The notes beneath the pieces were generated by a model. It had not been told where the DNA came from. It saw only the letters and a program-made list of their open reading frames with translations, and did not search any database. The position numbers were made by a program, and so were the translations under genes. DNA of 64,000 nucleotides from CAVWDU01 sp963840725 (GTDB taxonomy: Bacteria > Pseudomonadota > Gammaproteobacteria > Pseudomonadales > Halieaceae), in assembly GCA_963840725.1 (NCBI GenBank), contig CAWIZY010000035.1, forward strand, positions 1-64,000, given 5' to 3'. Shown one piece after another: positions 53,180-61,743 of this stretch; within the stretch, counting starts at the first letter, position 1; the number at the start of each line of letters is the position of its first letter.

Positions 53180-55234
53180 TTAGGAATTGTCTCTGATCAA
53201 CAGGTTACCCACTGAGTCGACCAGCGCGTGGCTGCCGGGCAAAATCAACGTCGTCGAGTCGAGTTCAGTGACGATCGCCGGCCCTTCGACGCGGTCTCCC
53301 GCCATCAGTTTGGCGCGGTTGTAGATGATTCCGACGTGGGACTGGCCGGCCGAGTAAATCTCTGTCTTGGCTACTTCGGCGCGGGAGACGTCTCCATCGC
53401 CCTGCTCCAGCTTCAATTCGACGCTGGCCACGCCGGGACCGAGAACGATAACCCGCAAATTCACAATTTCCTTGGCTTTCGATAAGCGGAAATTGAACAT
53501 CTGCTCGTGCAAATCATCGAACCGATCTACCGCCTGCTCGATACCATTCGCCGCCAGATCCTCAGGCGCGAATGTCACGCTGATATCCGCCGACTGGCCC
53601 GCATAGCGCAGATCGACCTGGTACCTGATGTCCTGCTTCTCTCTGGGGACACCTTCGTCATCCAATGAAGCACACGCGCGCTCCCTCAGCTCAACGAACG
53701 CTTCTGTCAGCTCTTCTGAAGAGACCTCATCCACCAGCTTGATCAAGGAACGCGCCGCCTCGTCGCGAAGACTGGTAGTGGCATCACCCGCCGCGCAGAG
53801 AACACCGGGGCCTCGCGGCACGATGACCGGCCAGGCGCCTAGCAAGCGACCCAATGCATTGGCATGCAGAGGACCCGCGCCGCCAAATGCCATCAGGGCA
53901 AAGTTGCGGGGGTCGTAGCCCTGCTCTACTGAAACCAGGCGCAGGGCGCCGAACATGTTCTCGTTAACAATGCGGATGACACCCTCCGCCGCCTCCTCCC
54001 TTGTCATGGCAAGAGCTACGCTGATTTTCTCCAGCGCCTTTTCAGCGAGATCCTTGCGGATTTCCATGTCCCCGCCAAGGCGGGCGTCAGACGGAAGATA
54101 GCCCAGCACAACGTTGGCATCCGTCACCGTCGGATCTTCACCGCCTTTGGCATACGCGGCCGGTCCTGGCACCGCGCCCGCAGAGGCAGGACCAACGCGC
54201 AACGCCTTGGTGAGTTCGGGCACGTAGGCTATCGAACCGCCACCGGCGCCCACCGTGCGCACATCAACCGACGATGCGCGTACGACCACATCGTGCACGA
54301 CGGTCTCACGCCTCACCTGCGCCTCACCGCCTTCGACAAGGCACACATCGGTTGAAGTGCCACCCATGTCGAAGGTAATGATATTTTCGAAACCCGACTG
54401 CCGCGCCACCCAGTTGGCACCCGCGACGCCTCCCGCAGGCCCCGACATCAGCAGGTTAACGGGATACTCGCTGGCGGTCTGTGCCGCTGCGAGACCGCCG
54501 TCAGACCGCAATATCGAGAGACTCACCGAACCGGTCCGGTCTTCCAGACTACTTTTCAGATTGTTGATGTAGCGCGACACCACCGGCTTGACAAAAGCGT
54601 TGGCGACACTGGTAATAGCCCGCTCATACTCCTGTACTTCCGGTAAAGTTCTTGAGGAAACCGAAATCGCAACGTCGGGCATCATCTCCCGAACGATTTC
54701 TTCCACACGCTCCTCATGTTCACTGTTAACGTAACTATTGAGCAGGCAAATGGTCACTGACTGCACACCACTCACGCTGAGCTTTTGAACCTCGTCGCGT
54801 ATCTGCGCTTCGTCCAGTGGTCTTACCACGGCGCCATCCGCACCGATTCGCCCAGACACCTCTACCGTGTCTCTGAGTTCAGCCATGGGCTTGCTCTTGA
54901 CGAAGTTAATCCACCCGGATAGGGCCCCGGGCACAAAGCCCCGGGCCAGGTGCAGAATTTGCCGGAATCCGTCGGTGACAATAAGCCCCACCCTGGCACC
55001 GTTACCGGTGAGCACTGCGTTGGTGGCCACTGTCGTACCGTGCATCACGGCTCTGATCGAGGTCGGGTCAACGCCGTTTTCTGCGCAGACCTTCTCGATC
55101 CCGTTGATAACCGCAATGGACGGATCCTCCGGCGTGGAGGGGACTTTCGCCATTAACGGTTGTCCGCCGGCATCATCCACCATAAACACGTCGGTGAATG
55201 TACCCCCGACATCTACTCCCACACTAACAGCCAT
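53180..55234 (-). CDS. hyuA: Hydantoinase A / 5-oxoprolinase alpha-type subunit HyuA
   Basis: ATP-binding subunit that phosphorylates the ring carbonyl of a cyclic amide, driving its opening together with HyuB. 684 residues with two actin-like ATPase motifs (VGVDVGGTFTDVFMVDDAG at the N-terminus and IITFDMGGTSTDVCLVEGG near 290), HGTTVATNAVLTGNGARVGL and VRTVGAGGGSIAYV. Full length for the family. First gene of a 7-gene leftward operon, divergent from a GntR regulator across 187 nt. It may act on hydantoins, lactams or imides; the sequence alone does not say which. Confidence 0.93.
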   Translation of the reverse strand: MAVSVGVDVGGTFTDVFMVDDAGGQPLMAKVPSTPEDPSIAVINGIEKVCAENGVDPTSIRAVMHGTTVATNAVLTGNGARVGLIVTDGFRQILHLARGFVPGALSGWINFVKSKPMAELRDTVEVSGRIGADGAVVRPLDEAQIRDEVQKLSVSGVQSVTICLLNSYVNSEHEERVEEIVREMMPDVAISVSSRTLPEVQEYERAITSVANAFVKPVVSRYINNLKSSLEDRTGSVSLSILRSDGGLAAAQTASEYPVNLLMSGPAGGVAGANWVARQSGFENIITFDMGGTSTDVCLVEGGEAQVRRETVVHDVVVRASSVDVRTVGAGGGSIAYVPELTKALRVGPASAGAVPGPAAYAKGGEDPTVTDANVVLGYLPSDARLGGDMEIRKDLAEKALEKISVALAMTREEAAEGVIRIVNENMFGALRLVSVEQGYDPRNFALMAFGGAGPLHANALGRLLGAWPVIVPRGPGVLCAAGDATTSLRDEAARSLIKLVDEVSSEELTEAFVELRERACASLDDEGVPREKQDIRYQVDLRYAGQSADISVTFAPEDLAANGIEQAVDRFDDLHEQMFNFRLSKAKEIVNLRVIVLGPGVASVELKLEQGDGDVSRAEVAKTEIYSAGQSHVGIIYNRAKLMAGDRVEGPAIVTELDSTTLILPGSHALVDSVGNLLIRDNS

Positions 55235-55280
55235 CGCATAACTCCCGGCAGGCTAAGGCGCTGCGGCCCTTACGCGAACA

Positions 55281-55310
55281 AGATTAGACAGATAAGGATT
55301 TACTTGTCAA
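55281..55310 (-). promoter_or_regulatory. Predicted sigma-70 promoter of the hyuA operon
   Basis: On the minus strand: perfect -35 TTGACA (55305-55310), 18-nt spacer, TAATCT (55281-55286, 3 of 6) about 46 nt before the hyuA ATG. The interval is AT-rich while the genes are GC-rich. Confidence 0.5.
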
Positions 55311-55325
55311 TATATATTCGAACAA
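55304..55325. promoter_or_regulatory. Candidate operator in the hyuA-gntR intergenic region
   Basis: A 22-bp dyad, TTGT at 55304-55307 and ACAA at 55322-55325 around an ATATAT centre, covers the hyuA -35. The right half contains ATTCGAA (55316-55322), a heptamer also found before the CoA-transferase genes at 57536-57542. Likely binding site for the neighbouring GntR protein (inference). A rightward -10 TATGAT lies at 55339-55344. Confidence 0.4.
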
Positions 55326-55367
55326 CTTAAGCTATTAGTATGATATAAGGGCTCGGCGCGCCGCGCA

Positions 55368-55395
55368 GTGCAGCGTGCAGCGTGCAGCGTGCAGC
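55368..55395 (+). repeat. Four tandem GTGCAGC heptamers
   Basis: GTGCAGC four times in a row, 26 nt before the gntR GTG start, in the probable leader of the regulator mRNA. Confidence 0.95.
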
Positions 55396-55421
55396 GGAAA
55401 ATAACATCGGGGGTGTGACTC

Positions 55422-56174
55422 GTGACCAGACCGCAAACCAGATCGCAGACCAGCGAATCGGCTCAACAGATAATCTATGAGCTGTTCAAGTCCCGCATCG
55501 CGGACGGGGGCTACCCCATCGGCGAGCTGCTGCCGACCGAGAAACAGCTGTGCGAGGAACTCGCAACCAGTCGCTACGCGCTTCGCGAAGCCATGGCGAG
55601 ATTAGAGGCGGAGGGGCTGATTCAGCGCAGACGGGGCTCCGGCTCCACGGTGCTGCGGCGGCTGCCTCTTGCCATTCATCGCTCGGGCGTCCACTCCAGG
55701 GAAGACCTCCTGAACTATGCCTCCGCAACATCGATGCAATGGAATCCCGGCGAACTCATACGCACTGACAGCAAGCTGGCCCGGCGCCTGGGCTGCGATG
55801 AGGCTCGCGAGTGGCAATACATGAACGGCATCCGCCTCGATGAAGACAGCGAACCCCTCGCACTGGTGCACGTCTATCTGGATGCGGAGCTCGCGCCACT
55901 GCCGGAACCCGGGCAACTGGGGCGCAAACCGATCTATCAGTGGCTGGAAAAAGAGCACGGCTTGCGACCTTACGCCGTGTCACAGGATATCCGTGCAACC
56001 CGCCTTGGGGCGCGCCAGGCAGGAGAACTGCGTGACGTTGCGGAAGCGCCGGTGCTCGAGGTTATCCGACGTTACTTCGATAGCAGCGGCGCCATTATTC
56101 TCATATCACAAAGCATTTATCGCTCGCGGGACTTCGTGCTAAACAATCTGTTCTACCTGGGCCAGGAGCCCTGA
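55422..56174 (+). CDS. GntR-family regulator, HutC subfamily (UTRA domain)
   Basis: 250 residues from GTG. The N-terminal winged helix-turn-helix (GELLPTEKQLCEELATSRYA, then LREAMARLEAEGLIQRRRGS) and C-terminal UTRA-type effector domain (LALVHVYLDAELAPLP ... ILISQSIYRSRDFVL) define a HutC-type regulator. These usually repress catabolic operons until bound by a pathway compound. Position between the two halves of the cluster, and a dyad over the hyuA -35, suggest it controls both. Overlapping start regions and the heptamer repeat may tune its own expression. Confidence 0.9.
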   Translation: MTRPQTRSQTSESAQQIIYELFKSRIADGGYPIGELLPTEKQLCEELATSRYALREAMARLEAEGLIQRRRGSGSTVLRRLPLAIHRSGVHSREDLLNYASATSMQWNPGELIRTDSKLARRLGCDEAREWQYMNGIRLDEDSEPLALVHVYLDAELAPLPEPGQLGRKPIYQWLEKEHGLRPYAVSQDIRATRLGARQAGELRDVAEAPVLEVIRRYFDSSGAIILISQSIYRSRDFVLNNLFYLGQEP

Positions 56175-56204
56175 TCCGACGCCCTCACGGGAGGAGAAAA
56201 CACC

Positions 56205-57536
56205 ATGATTGACCGGCATCCGGAACAGGAGCAAACAATCGAGGCCGCGAGCCGTGCTATCGAAAAGCTCAATCCAATGGTCAATGCGGTCATTCATACC
56301 CAAACACAACCGGCGCTGAATCCCAAGGGGCCCACGTTCCCTGTACTGATCAAGGACTGCATGCACGTGCGGGGGCTGCCCACGACCTATGGCTCGGAAA
56401 TTTTCGGTAGGGTTGGCCCGGCGAGCGCAGACGCCACGGTCATCGAACGGCTGCGCGCGCAGAACGTGACCGTGGTGGGCAAAGCCAACCTCACCGAGTT
56501 TTGTTTTGGCGCGACCGGCCAGAATGATCATTTCGGGCATTGCAGAAACCCCTGGGATACCGAGCGGATAACGGGCGGCTCCAGCAGTGGTTCTGCCGCC
56601 GCTGTTGCTTCCGGTATGGTAAGGATGGCGCTGGGTACAGACACCGGCGGCTCTGTAAGGATTCCCGCCGCGTTGTGCGGAACAGTGGGTTTACGACCCA
56701 CCCTGGGCCGCGTGCCTAACACAGGCTGCCTCGAAGTCAGCACCATCAGTGACACCATCGGCCCGCTGGCGGCAACAGTCAGAGAAGCCGCCTGGCTATT
56801 CGACACGATCCAGGGCTACGACGCAGCTGACCCCCTGTCCACGGCGACCGGGCCCTGCACCCTGCCGACACTTGAAGACGGTATTGAGGGGGAGACCATT
56901 GGCCGACTCGGGGGTTTCTTTGCCGAAAACCTTGAGCCAGAAATCGAGGCGAGAATCGCAGAAGTGGCGATGCTGCTGCAGGCTCAGGGAGCACGGCTTA
57001 CCGACACACTGCCAGCCGACGATACGGCCATCAGGGATCACCATGCGTTCCGGTTTATCCTCGCAGACGTTGCCGACGCCCGCAGGGATCTTATGGAGGA
57101 CGCATCGCAACGCGGTCGCATGAGCGCGGAAGTAAGACGGCGAATAGAGATGGGCCAACAGGTATCCGGCATCGAATACGCCGCGAGCATCCGCTCGCTA
57201 CTCGCACTGAAACAGTGGCTGCGCAGTGTATTCGAGTCGGGTGTAAATCTGCTTTTATTACCCACCACACCGGTGACCGCACCTCTGTGGCGGGATGCGG
57301 GAGATATGGTAGAGACTACCCGACTGGTCTCTCGCTTTACCTACGATCTGGGGGCAACCGGCATACCATCGGTTTCCGTACCCATGGGTCTCGACTCCCG
57401 AGGCCTGCCAATGGCCGCCATGCTGGCGGCACCCTGGGGCGCTGAGGCTGACCTCATGCGCGCGGCGCGGGCAATCGAGCGAGGGCTGTCGCTCAACGAC
57501 CAACCGGCAGTGCACGCGTTGACCGCAGATAATTAA
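56205..57536 (+). CDS. Amidase-signature enzyme
   Basis: 443 residues with the Ser-cisSer-Lys triad: Lys50 (FPVLIKDCMHVRG), cis-Ser in ITGGSSSGSAAAVASG (about 126) and nucleophile Ser150 (GTDTGGSVRIPAALCG). Hydrolyses amides to acid plus ammonia; members include AtzF/allophanate-like and aryl amidases. ATG 56205 has GGAGGAG upstream, 30 nt after gntR. In this cluster it may complete hydrolysis of the ring-opened amide or act on an imported precursor. Cytoplasmic: no signal peptide. Confidence 0.92.
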   Translation: MIDRHPEQEQTIEAASRAIEKLNPMVNAVIHTQTQPALNPKGPTFPVLIKDCMHVRGLPTTYGSEIFGRVGPASADATVIERLRAQNVTVVGKANLTEFCFGATGQNDHFGHCRNPWDTERITGGSSSGSAAAVASGMVRMALGTDTGGSVRIPAALCGTVGLRPTLGRVPNTGCLEVSTISDTIGPLAATVREAAWLFDTIQGYDAADPLSTATGPCTLPTLEDGIEGETIGRLGGFFAENLEPEIEARIAEVAMLLQAQGARLTDTLPADDTAIRDHHAFRFILADVADARRDLMEDASQRGRMSAEVRRRIEMGQQVSGIEYAASIRSLLALKQWLRSVFESGVNLLLLPTTPVTAPLWRDAGDMVETTRLVSRFTYDLGATGIPSVSVPMGLDSRGLPMAAMLAAPWGAEADLMRAARAIERGLSLNDQPAVHALTADN

Positions 57537-57613
57537 TTCGAATTTATTATTGAAGTTATCCTATTTTATGTTGCACACTCCCATCACGATTATCGTAACC
57601 GAGAGGTATAACC
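57537..57613 (+). promoter_or_regulatory. AT-rich gap before the CoA-transferase genes
   Basis: 77 nt, much richer in A/T than its surroundings. It begins with the ATTCGAA heptamer (57536-57542) shared with the candidate GntR operator 2.2 kb upstream. Could be an internal promoter. No convincing -35/-10 pair. Confidence 0.3.
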
Positions 57614-58774
57614 ATGGCGGCAACTAAACCACTGGAGGGCCTCCGCGTCATCAGCTTTGAGCAGTTTGGAGCGGCACCCTACGCCACCATGTTCCTCGCC
57701 GACTTCGGCGCGGAGGTGATCAAGGTGGAGAGCGCCCAGGGCGATTATGCCAGACAGACGGGACCACAAACCCTTGAGGCGGGTGATAGCCTTTACTATC
57801 AGTGCTTCAACCTGAATAAAAAAAGCCTGGTGCTCAACCTCAAAGATCATGATGACCGTACTCTGTTTGAAGAAATCGTCCTCGACTGCGACGCGGTCGT
57901 CAACAATCTCCGTGGCAGCCTGCCGGCCAAGCTCGGTATCGACTACGCGTCACTGAAAGCCCTCAAGCCCTCTATCGTTTGCGGCCACATTTCAGCCTAT
58001 GGCCGCAACAGCTCTCGCGCCGATTGGCCCGGTTACGATTTCCTGATGCAGGCTGAAGCGGGGATCATGGCGCTCACCGGCGACCCCGAGTCAGAGCCCA
58101 CCCGGATCGGTCTCTCCATGATCGACTACATGACCGGTCTGATGCTCGCCTATGGCGTTACCAGCGCAATACATTCCGCGAGTCAGACCGGTGTGGGCAT
58201 GGACATAGACGCATCCCTGTTCGACACCGCGGTGCACCAGTTGGCCTACCAGGGTACGTGGTACCTCAATGAAGGCATCGTAACCCCTAGAATGCCTCGC
58301 GCGGCCCACCCGTCGTCTGCCCCTGTTCAACTGTACAAAACAGCCGACGGCTGGATCTACCTGTGCTGCATGAATCAGAAATTCTGGGAAATTCTTCTGC
58401 AACTGATTGATCGGAGTGACCTGGGAGAGAATCCTCGCTTTGCAACGATGTCGGCCAGGCAGGAAAACCGCGCCCTACTCAGCGACACACTCGATACTGT
58501 AATGGGCGAAAAATCTTCAAACCAATGGATGGACATTCTGAAGGGCAAGATTCCTGCAGCACCGGTGCGCTCCCTGGATGAGGCGGTGGATAACCCATTC
58601 CTGGACGAGGTAGAGATGATCCAGTCGGTCAAGCACCGCAGCGGACGCGATCTTCGCTTCTTCTCGAACCCTGTAAAAATCAATGGCGAGCGTGTCCAGC
58701 AGAGGGCAGCTCCAGCACTCGACGAACACGGCAGCGCACTGCGCGCGAAATACCGACGGCCACCCGGCGCGTAA
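57614..58774 (+). CDS. CaiB/BaiF family class III CoA-transferase, first copy
   Basis: 386 residues. N-terminal LEGLRVISFEQFGAAPYATM, CoA-binding LADFGAEVIKVE, and the catalytic Asp in RIGLSMIDYMTG, followed by GVGMDIDASLFDTAVHQLAY. Moves CoA from a donor such as succinyl- or formyl-CoA to an acid. Start ATG preceded by GAGAGGT. Pairs with a second, different CoA-transferase 43 nt downstream; the two might form a heteromer or act on successive acids. Confidence 0.92.
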   Translation: MAATKPLEGLRVISFEQFGAAPYATMFLADFGAEVIKVESAQGDYARQTGPQTLEAGDSLYYQCFNLNKKSLVLNLKDHDDRTLFEEIVLDCDAVVNNLRGSLPAKLGIDYASLKALKPSIVCGHISAYGRNSSRADWPGYDFLMQAEAGIMALTGDPESEPTRIGLSMIDYMTGLMLAYGVTSAIHSASQTGVGMDIDASLFDTAVHQLAYQGTWYLNEGIVTPRMPRAAHPSSAPVQLYKTADGWIYLCCMNQKFWEILLQLIDRSDLGENPRFATMSARQENRALLSDTLDTVMGEKSSNQWMDILKGKIPAAPVRSLDEAVDNPFLDEVEMIQSVKHRSGRDLRFFSNPVKINGERVQQRAAPALDEHGSALRAKYRRPPGA

Positions 58775-58817
58775 CTATCCAGCGATCGCACTGCCAGACA
58801 ACAAGGAACCGATAAAC

Positions 58818-59951
58818 ATGAAACTAGACGGCGTCAAAGTGATTGATCTCAGTATGTTTCTACCGGGGCCGGTGGTCACACAAATAATGAGCGATCACGG
58901 CGCCAGGGTGGTGCGCATAGAGCCACCGGGTGGTGAGCCGAGCCGGGCTTTCGGACCCTTTGATGATTCCGGTGAGTCGATCTGGTATCGCAATACACAC
59001 AGGGGCAAGCGCAGTCTCGAACTCGACCTGAAAACCCCCGAAGGACGCGCGGTCCTAATCGACCTGGCGCGAGATGCAGATGTTTTTATCGAGGGCTTTC
59101 GAGCGGGCGTGGTGAAAAAACTGGGCGTGGACGCTGAGACGCTTTGTGCTCTCAATCCGCGTCTGATCTACTGTTCACTGTCAGCCTTCGGTCAGGACGG
59201 CCCGCTCTCGGTGAAGGCCAGCCATGATATGGGTGCCCAGGCGTTTACCGGATTTCTGGCGCTGAACGATAACGGCGACGAAAAGCCCGTGGTTCCGGGC
59301 ATGCCGTCTGCTGATATGGCCTCGGCGCTGACCGGGTTGAGCGCCATCCTCATGGCGCTTTTCCGTCGCGAGACAACAGGCAGAGGCGACGTCATTGATG
59401 CCAACATGTACGACGCGCTGATGGCCTGGACGCCACATCTCTCGGGACCCGTATTTGATCAAAGAGTGCCACCGACCACGCGAACCCACCGCTCAATCGG
59501 CGGCTCAGCTTTCTATAACATCTACCAAACAGCGGATGGCCGCCACATAGCACTCACCGGCCGGGAATTGAAATTTGCCAGCGCGCTATTGAAAGCCCTG
59601 CAGCGGGAAGATTTGTTTGAACTGGCCAAGCATGATCCCGGCCCTGAGCAGCAGCACCTCATGGCTGAACTGCGCGCGATATTCGAACAGAGAACATTCG
59701 CGCAGTGGTGCGATTTCCTCGCTGATGTGGACGTAAGTTGGGCTCCGATCCTGAATATGGCAGAGGCCTTCGACCACCCTCACGCGAAGGCTCGGGAGAT
59801 GCTCATCGAAGACAGCGACGGCTCGGAACTGCCCGGAACACCGGTCAAGTTCAAGGATGAACCCGGCGAGGTACAAACCAGGGCGCCACGGCTCAATGAA
59901 TTCGCCGAGGACGTTGCGACAAGCGGGTGGAACTACGACCACCGCAGGTGA
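58818..59951 (+). CDS. CaiB/BaiF family class III CoA-transferase, second copy
   Basis: 377 residues from ATG 58818 (AAGGAA upstream); a longer in-frame reading overlaps the first copy and was rejected. LDGVKVIDLSMFLPGPVVTQ, DHGARVVRIEPPGGEPSR, catalytic Asp in GMPSADMASALTG, and GRGDVIDANMYDALM. It differs widely from the copy before it, so the pair is not a recent duplication. Probably acts in the same pathway. Confidence 0.92.
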   Translation: MKLDGVKVIDLSMFLPGPVVTQIMSDHGARVVRIEPPGGEPSRAFGPFDDSGESIWYRNTHRGKRSLELDLKTPEGRAVLIDLARDADVFIEGFRAGVVKKLGVDAETLCALNPRLIYCSLSAFGQDGPLSVKASHDMGAQAFTGFLALNDNGDEKPVVPGMPSADMASALTGLSAILMALFRRETTGRGDVIDANMYDALMAWTPHLSGPVFDQRVPPTTRTHRSIGGSAFYNIYQTADGRHIALTGRELKFASALLKALQREDLFELAKHDPGPEQQHLMAELRAIFEQRTFAQWCDFLADVDVSWAPILNMAEAFDHPHAKAREMLIEDSDGSELPGTPVKFKDEPGEVQTRAPRLNEFAEDVATSGWNYDHRR

Positions 59952-60037
59952 GGTCGCCCCGCTCACTGACGGGACCACTCGAGCCAGAACCGTTTCCGTA
60001 GCCCCGGCAGGCTACACTCAACAGGAAGGAGATGTTT

Positions 60038-60787
60038 ATGACAAAAAGGATCAAGATCATTGTTCCCATACCGATGGATGAAGACGGCGTGGCCAATCGC
60101 GCGGCGCAAATTCCACCAGAGATGATAGGCGACGGTTTTGAAGTGGCCTTCGAAGCGGTGACCTGGGGTGCCGCGCTGGGCGATAGTTACTACGATGCCC
60201 TGCTCATGGACATGAGTGTTTTCGAAGTAGGACTGCGCGCAGAGGAAGAAGGTTTCGATGCCGTGTGTATCGACACAGTCAGCGACTCCGGCATGTATGC
60301 ACTGCGCTCTCGCCTTTCCATACCGGTAGTGGGCCCGGGGCAGGCATCGCTCCACACCGCCTGCATGCTGGGCAACAAATTTTCAGTCATCACCATGTGG
60401 CCTCAGTGGTTCCACTTTTACCGGAAGACGATCGGCGAGTACAAGCTCGATGCGCGCTGTGCGTCGCTGAGGTCTATTAATACCCGGCCCGACCTTGCAG
60501 AGCTACTGGAGGGCAAGGAGGAAGTGGTTTTCAAGGCGCTTGAACAGGAGTCCCGAAAAGCCATAGAAGAAGATGGCGCAGATGTCATCGTGCTGGGATC
60601 AACCACAATGCATCAGTCCCATGCCTACCTTGCCAGCGTGCTACCGGTGCCTGTTATCAATCCAGGGCAGGTGTCCTTCGAGCTGTGCAAGATGTATCTC
60701 AACCTGGGCTTGACGCACAGTAAAACGGCCTTTGCCGCGCCGGAAAAACCCAACGACGCGGGCGTGCTCGCCCGCGGAAACAACTGA
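60038..60787 (+). CDS. Asp/Glu/hydantoin-racemase superfamily protein lacking both catalytic Cys
   Basis: 249 residues from ATG 60038, with AAGGAG 6 nt upstream. The fold is that of hydantoin racemase/maleate isomerase (GDSYYDALLMDMSVFEVGLR, GFDAVCIDTVSDSGM, IPVVGPGQASLHTACMLGN, ADVIVLGSTTMHQS). Racemases need two cysteines, in the positions ACFGDPG and VLGCAGM; here the sequence gives Thr80 (DTVSDSG) and Ser188 (VLGSTTM). Classical two-base racemisation is therefore unlikely. It could be a lyase, isomerase or decarboxylase of another type. Located behind the CoA-transferases and before two SnoaL-like genes. Confidence 0.88.
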   Translation: MTKRIKIIVPIPMDEDGVANRAAQIPPEMIGDGFEVAFEAVTWGAALGDSYYDALLMDMSVFEVGLRAEEEGFDAVCIDTVSDSGMYALRSRLSIPVVGPGQASLHTACMLGNKFSVITMWPQWFHFYRKTIGEYKLDARCASLRSINTRPDLAELLEGKEEVVFKALEQESRKAIEEDGADVIVLGSTTMHQSHAYLASVLPVPVINPGQVSFELCKMYLNLGLTHSKTAFAAPEKPNDAGVLARGNN

Positions 60788-60817
60788 CATGCAGCACGTT
60801 AACACGGAGAGAAAACC

Positions 60818-61213
60818 ATGAGTGCACACCCTTACGAGTACTACGTCAACATTGTAACCAAGCGTTACTTCGACGGCGTTGACAACTACAATCTCGAACA
60901 GGTTCTCGACTGCTTCCATGAAGACGCGGTGTTGACTGAAGCCACGTCAAATACCGTACACGAGGGCCGCGATGCAGGTATCCGCACGATGTTCAAGGGA
61001 CTGTTCGAAGCTCACTCCCGAATCTGGCACGGCAATTTCGTGCACACGGCATCCCCCGAATCAGAGGCCATCTGCTCCCAGTTTTCGGTTGAGGTAACGC
61101 CTAAAGGCAGCAGCGAGGAGCTTCGCTACGAAAACTGCAACCGGTTCTATCTCAAGGATGGAAAGTTCACCCGGGTATTCGTCTATATGAGCGGTGAAAA
61201 CCTTCTCAAGTAA
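60818..61213 (+). CDS. SnoaL/NTF2-like protein, first copy
   Basis: 131 residues with an NTF2-like cone fold pattern: DGVDNYNLEQVLDCFHEDAV, EGRDAGIRTMFKGLFEAHS, and closing strands ENCNRFYLKDGKFTRVFVYM. Such proteins are cyclases, isomerases, hydratases or ligand binders. The DCFHEDAV stretch could supply acid/base groups. No signal peptide. Thirty nt after the racemase-like gene, followed by a related copy. Confidence 0.85.
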   Translation: MSAHPYEYYVNIVTKRYFDGVDNYNLEQVLDCFHEDAVLTEATSNTVHEGRDAGIRTMFKGLFEAHSRIWHGNFVHTASPESEAICSQFSVEVTPKGSSEELRYENCNRFYLKDGKFTRVFVYMSGENLLK

Positions 61214-61241
61214 TCATCGACCAAATTAGAGGACTGACACC

Positions 61242-61640
61242 ATGCAATACCAATCTACTCTGGGCAGAGACGAACTTGTGGACCTCGCCCTGACCAAGTA
61301 TTTCGCACAGGTCGATGCAAAGAATCTCGACGCTGTTCTCGACTGCTTTCACGACAATGCCATGATAACTGTGCAAACGGCTTTTACCACCCATGTTGGC
61401 AGGGAGGGCATCAAGCGGATGTTCGTCGACTTCATGGACAGCTACAAAACCATTATTCACCGCGACTTCACCTGCACGGTGGATGAAAAAAACGGCCGCA
61501 TCGCCGCCTGTTTTACAGCGGAGCTGGAAGACCATGAAGGCGGCAAAGTGCTGCTGGAGAATACCAATTTCTGGCGAATTCGCGACGACAAATTTCAGGA
61601 GGTGTATATCTACATGAGCGGCGCCAACCCCCTCGTGTAG
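61242..61640 (+). CDS. SnoaL/NTF2-like protein, second copy
   Basis: 132 residues, paralogue of the gene before it: KNLDAVLDCFHDNAMITVQT, GREGIKRMFVDFMDSYKTII, and closing ENTNFWRIRDDKFQEVYIYM. Shared DCFH(D/E)(D/N)A and VY(I/M)YMSG(A/E)N tail suggest an ancient tandem duplication with divergence elsewhere; the two may form a heterodimer. Last gene of the rightward operon. Confidence 0.85.
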   Translation: MQYQSTLGRDELVDLALTKYFAQVDAKNLDAVLDCFHDNAMITVQTAFTTHVGREGIKRMFVDFMDSYKTIIHRDFTCTVDEKNGRIAACFTAELEDHEGGKVLLENTNFWRIRDDKFQEVYIYMSGANPLV

Positions 61641-61743
61641 GCCGTCGCAGGTGCCAGTCGGCCTGCCCCCGGCGTTCAACCACTGATGCATGCTGCACGA
61701 TGTGCGAATCGCGCCGACCATATCATTCGCTCACTGGCAGCCA

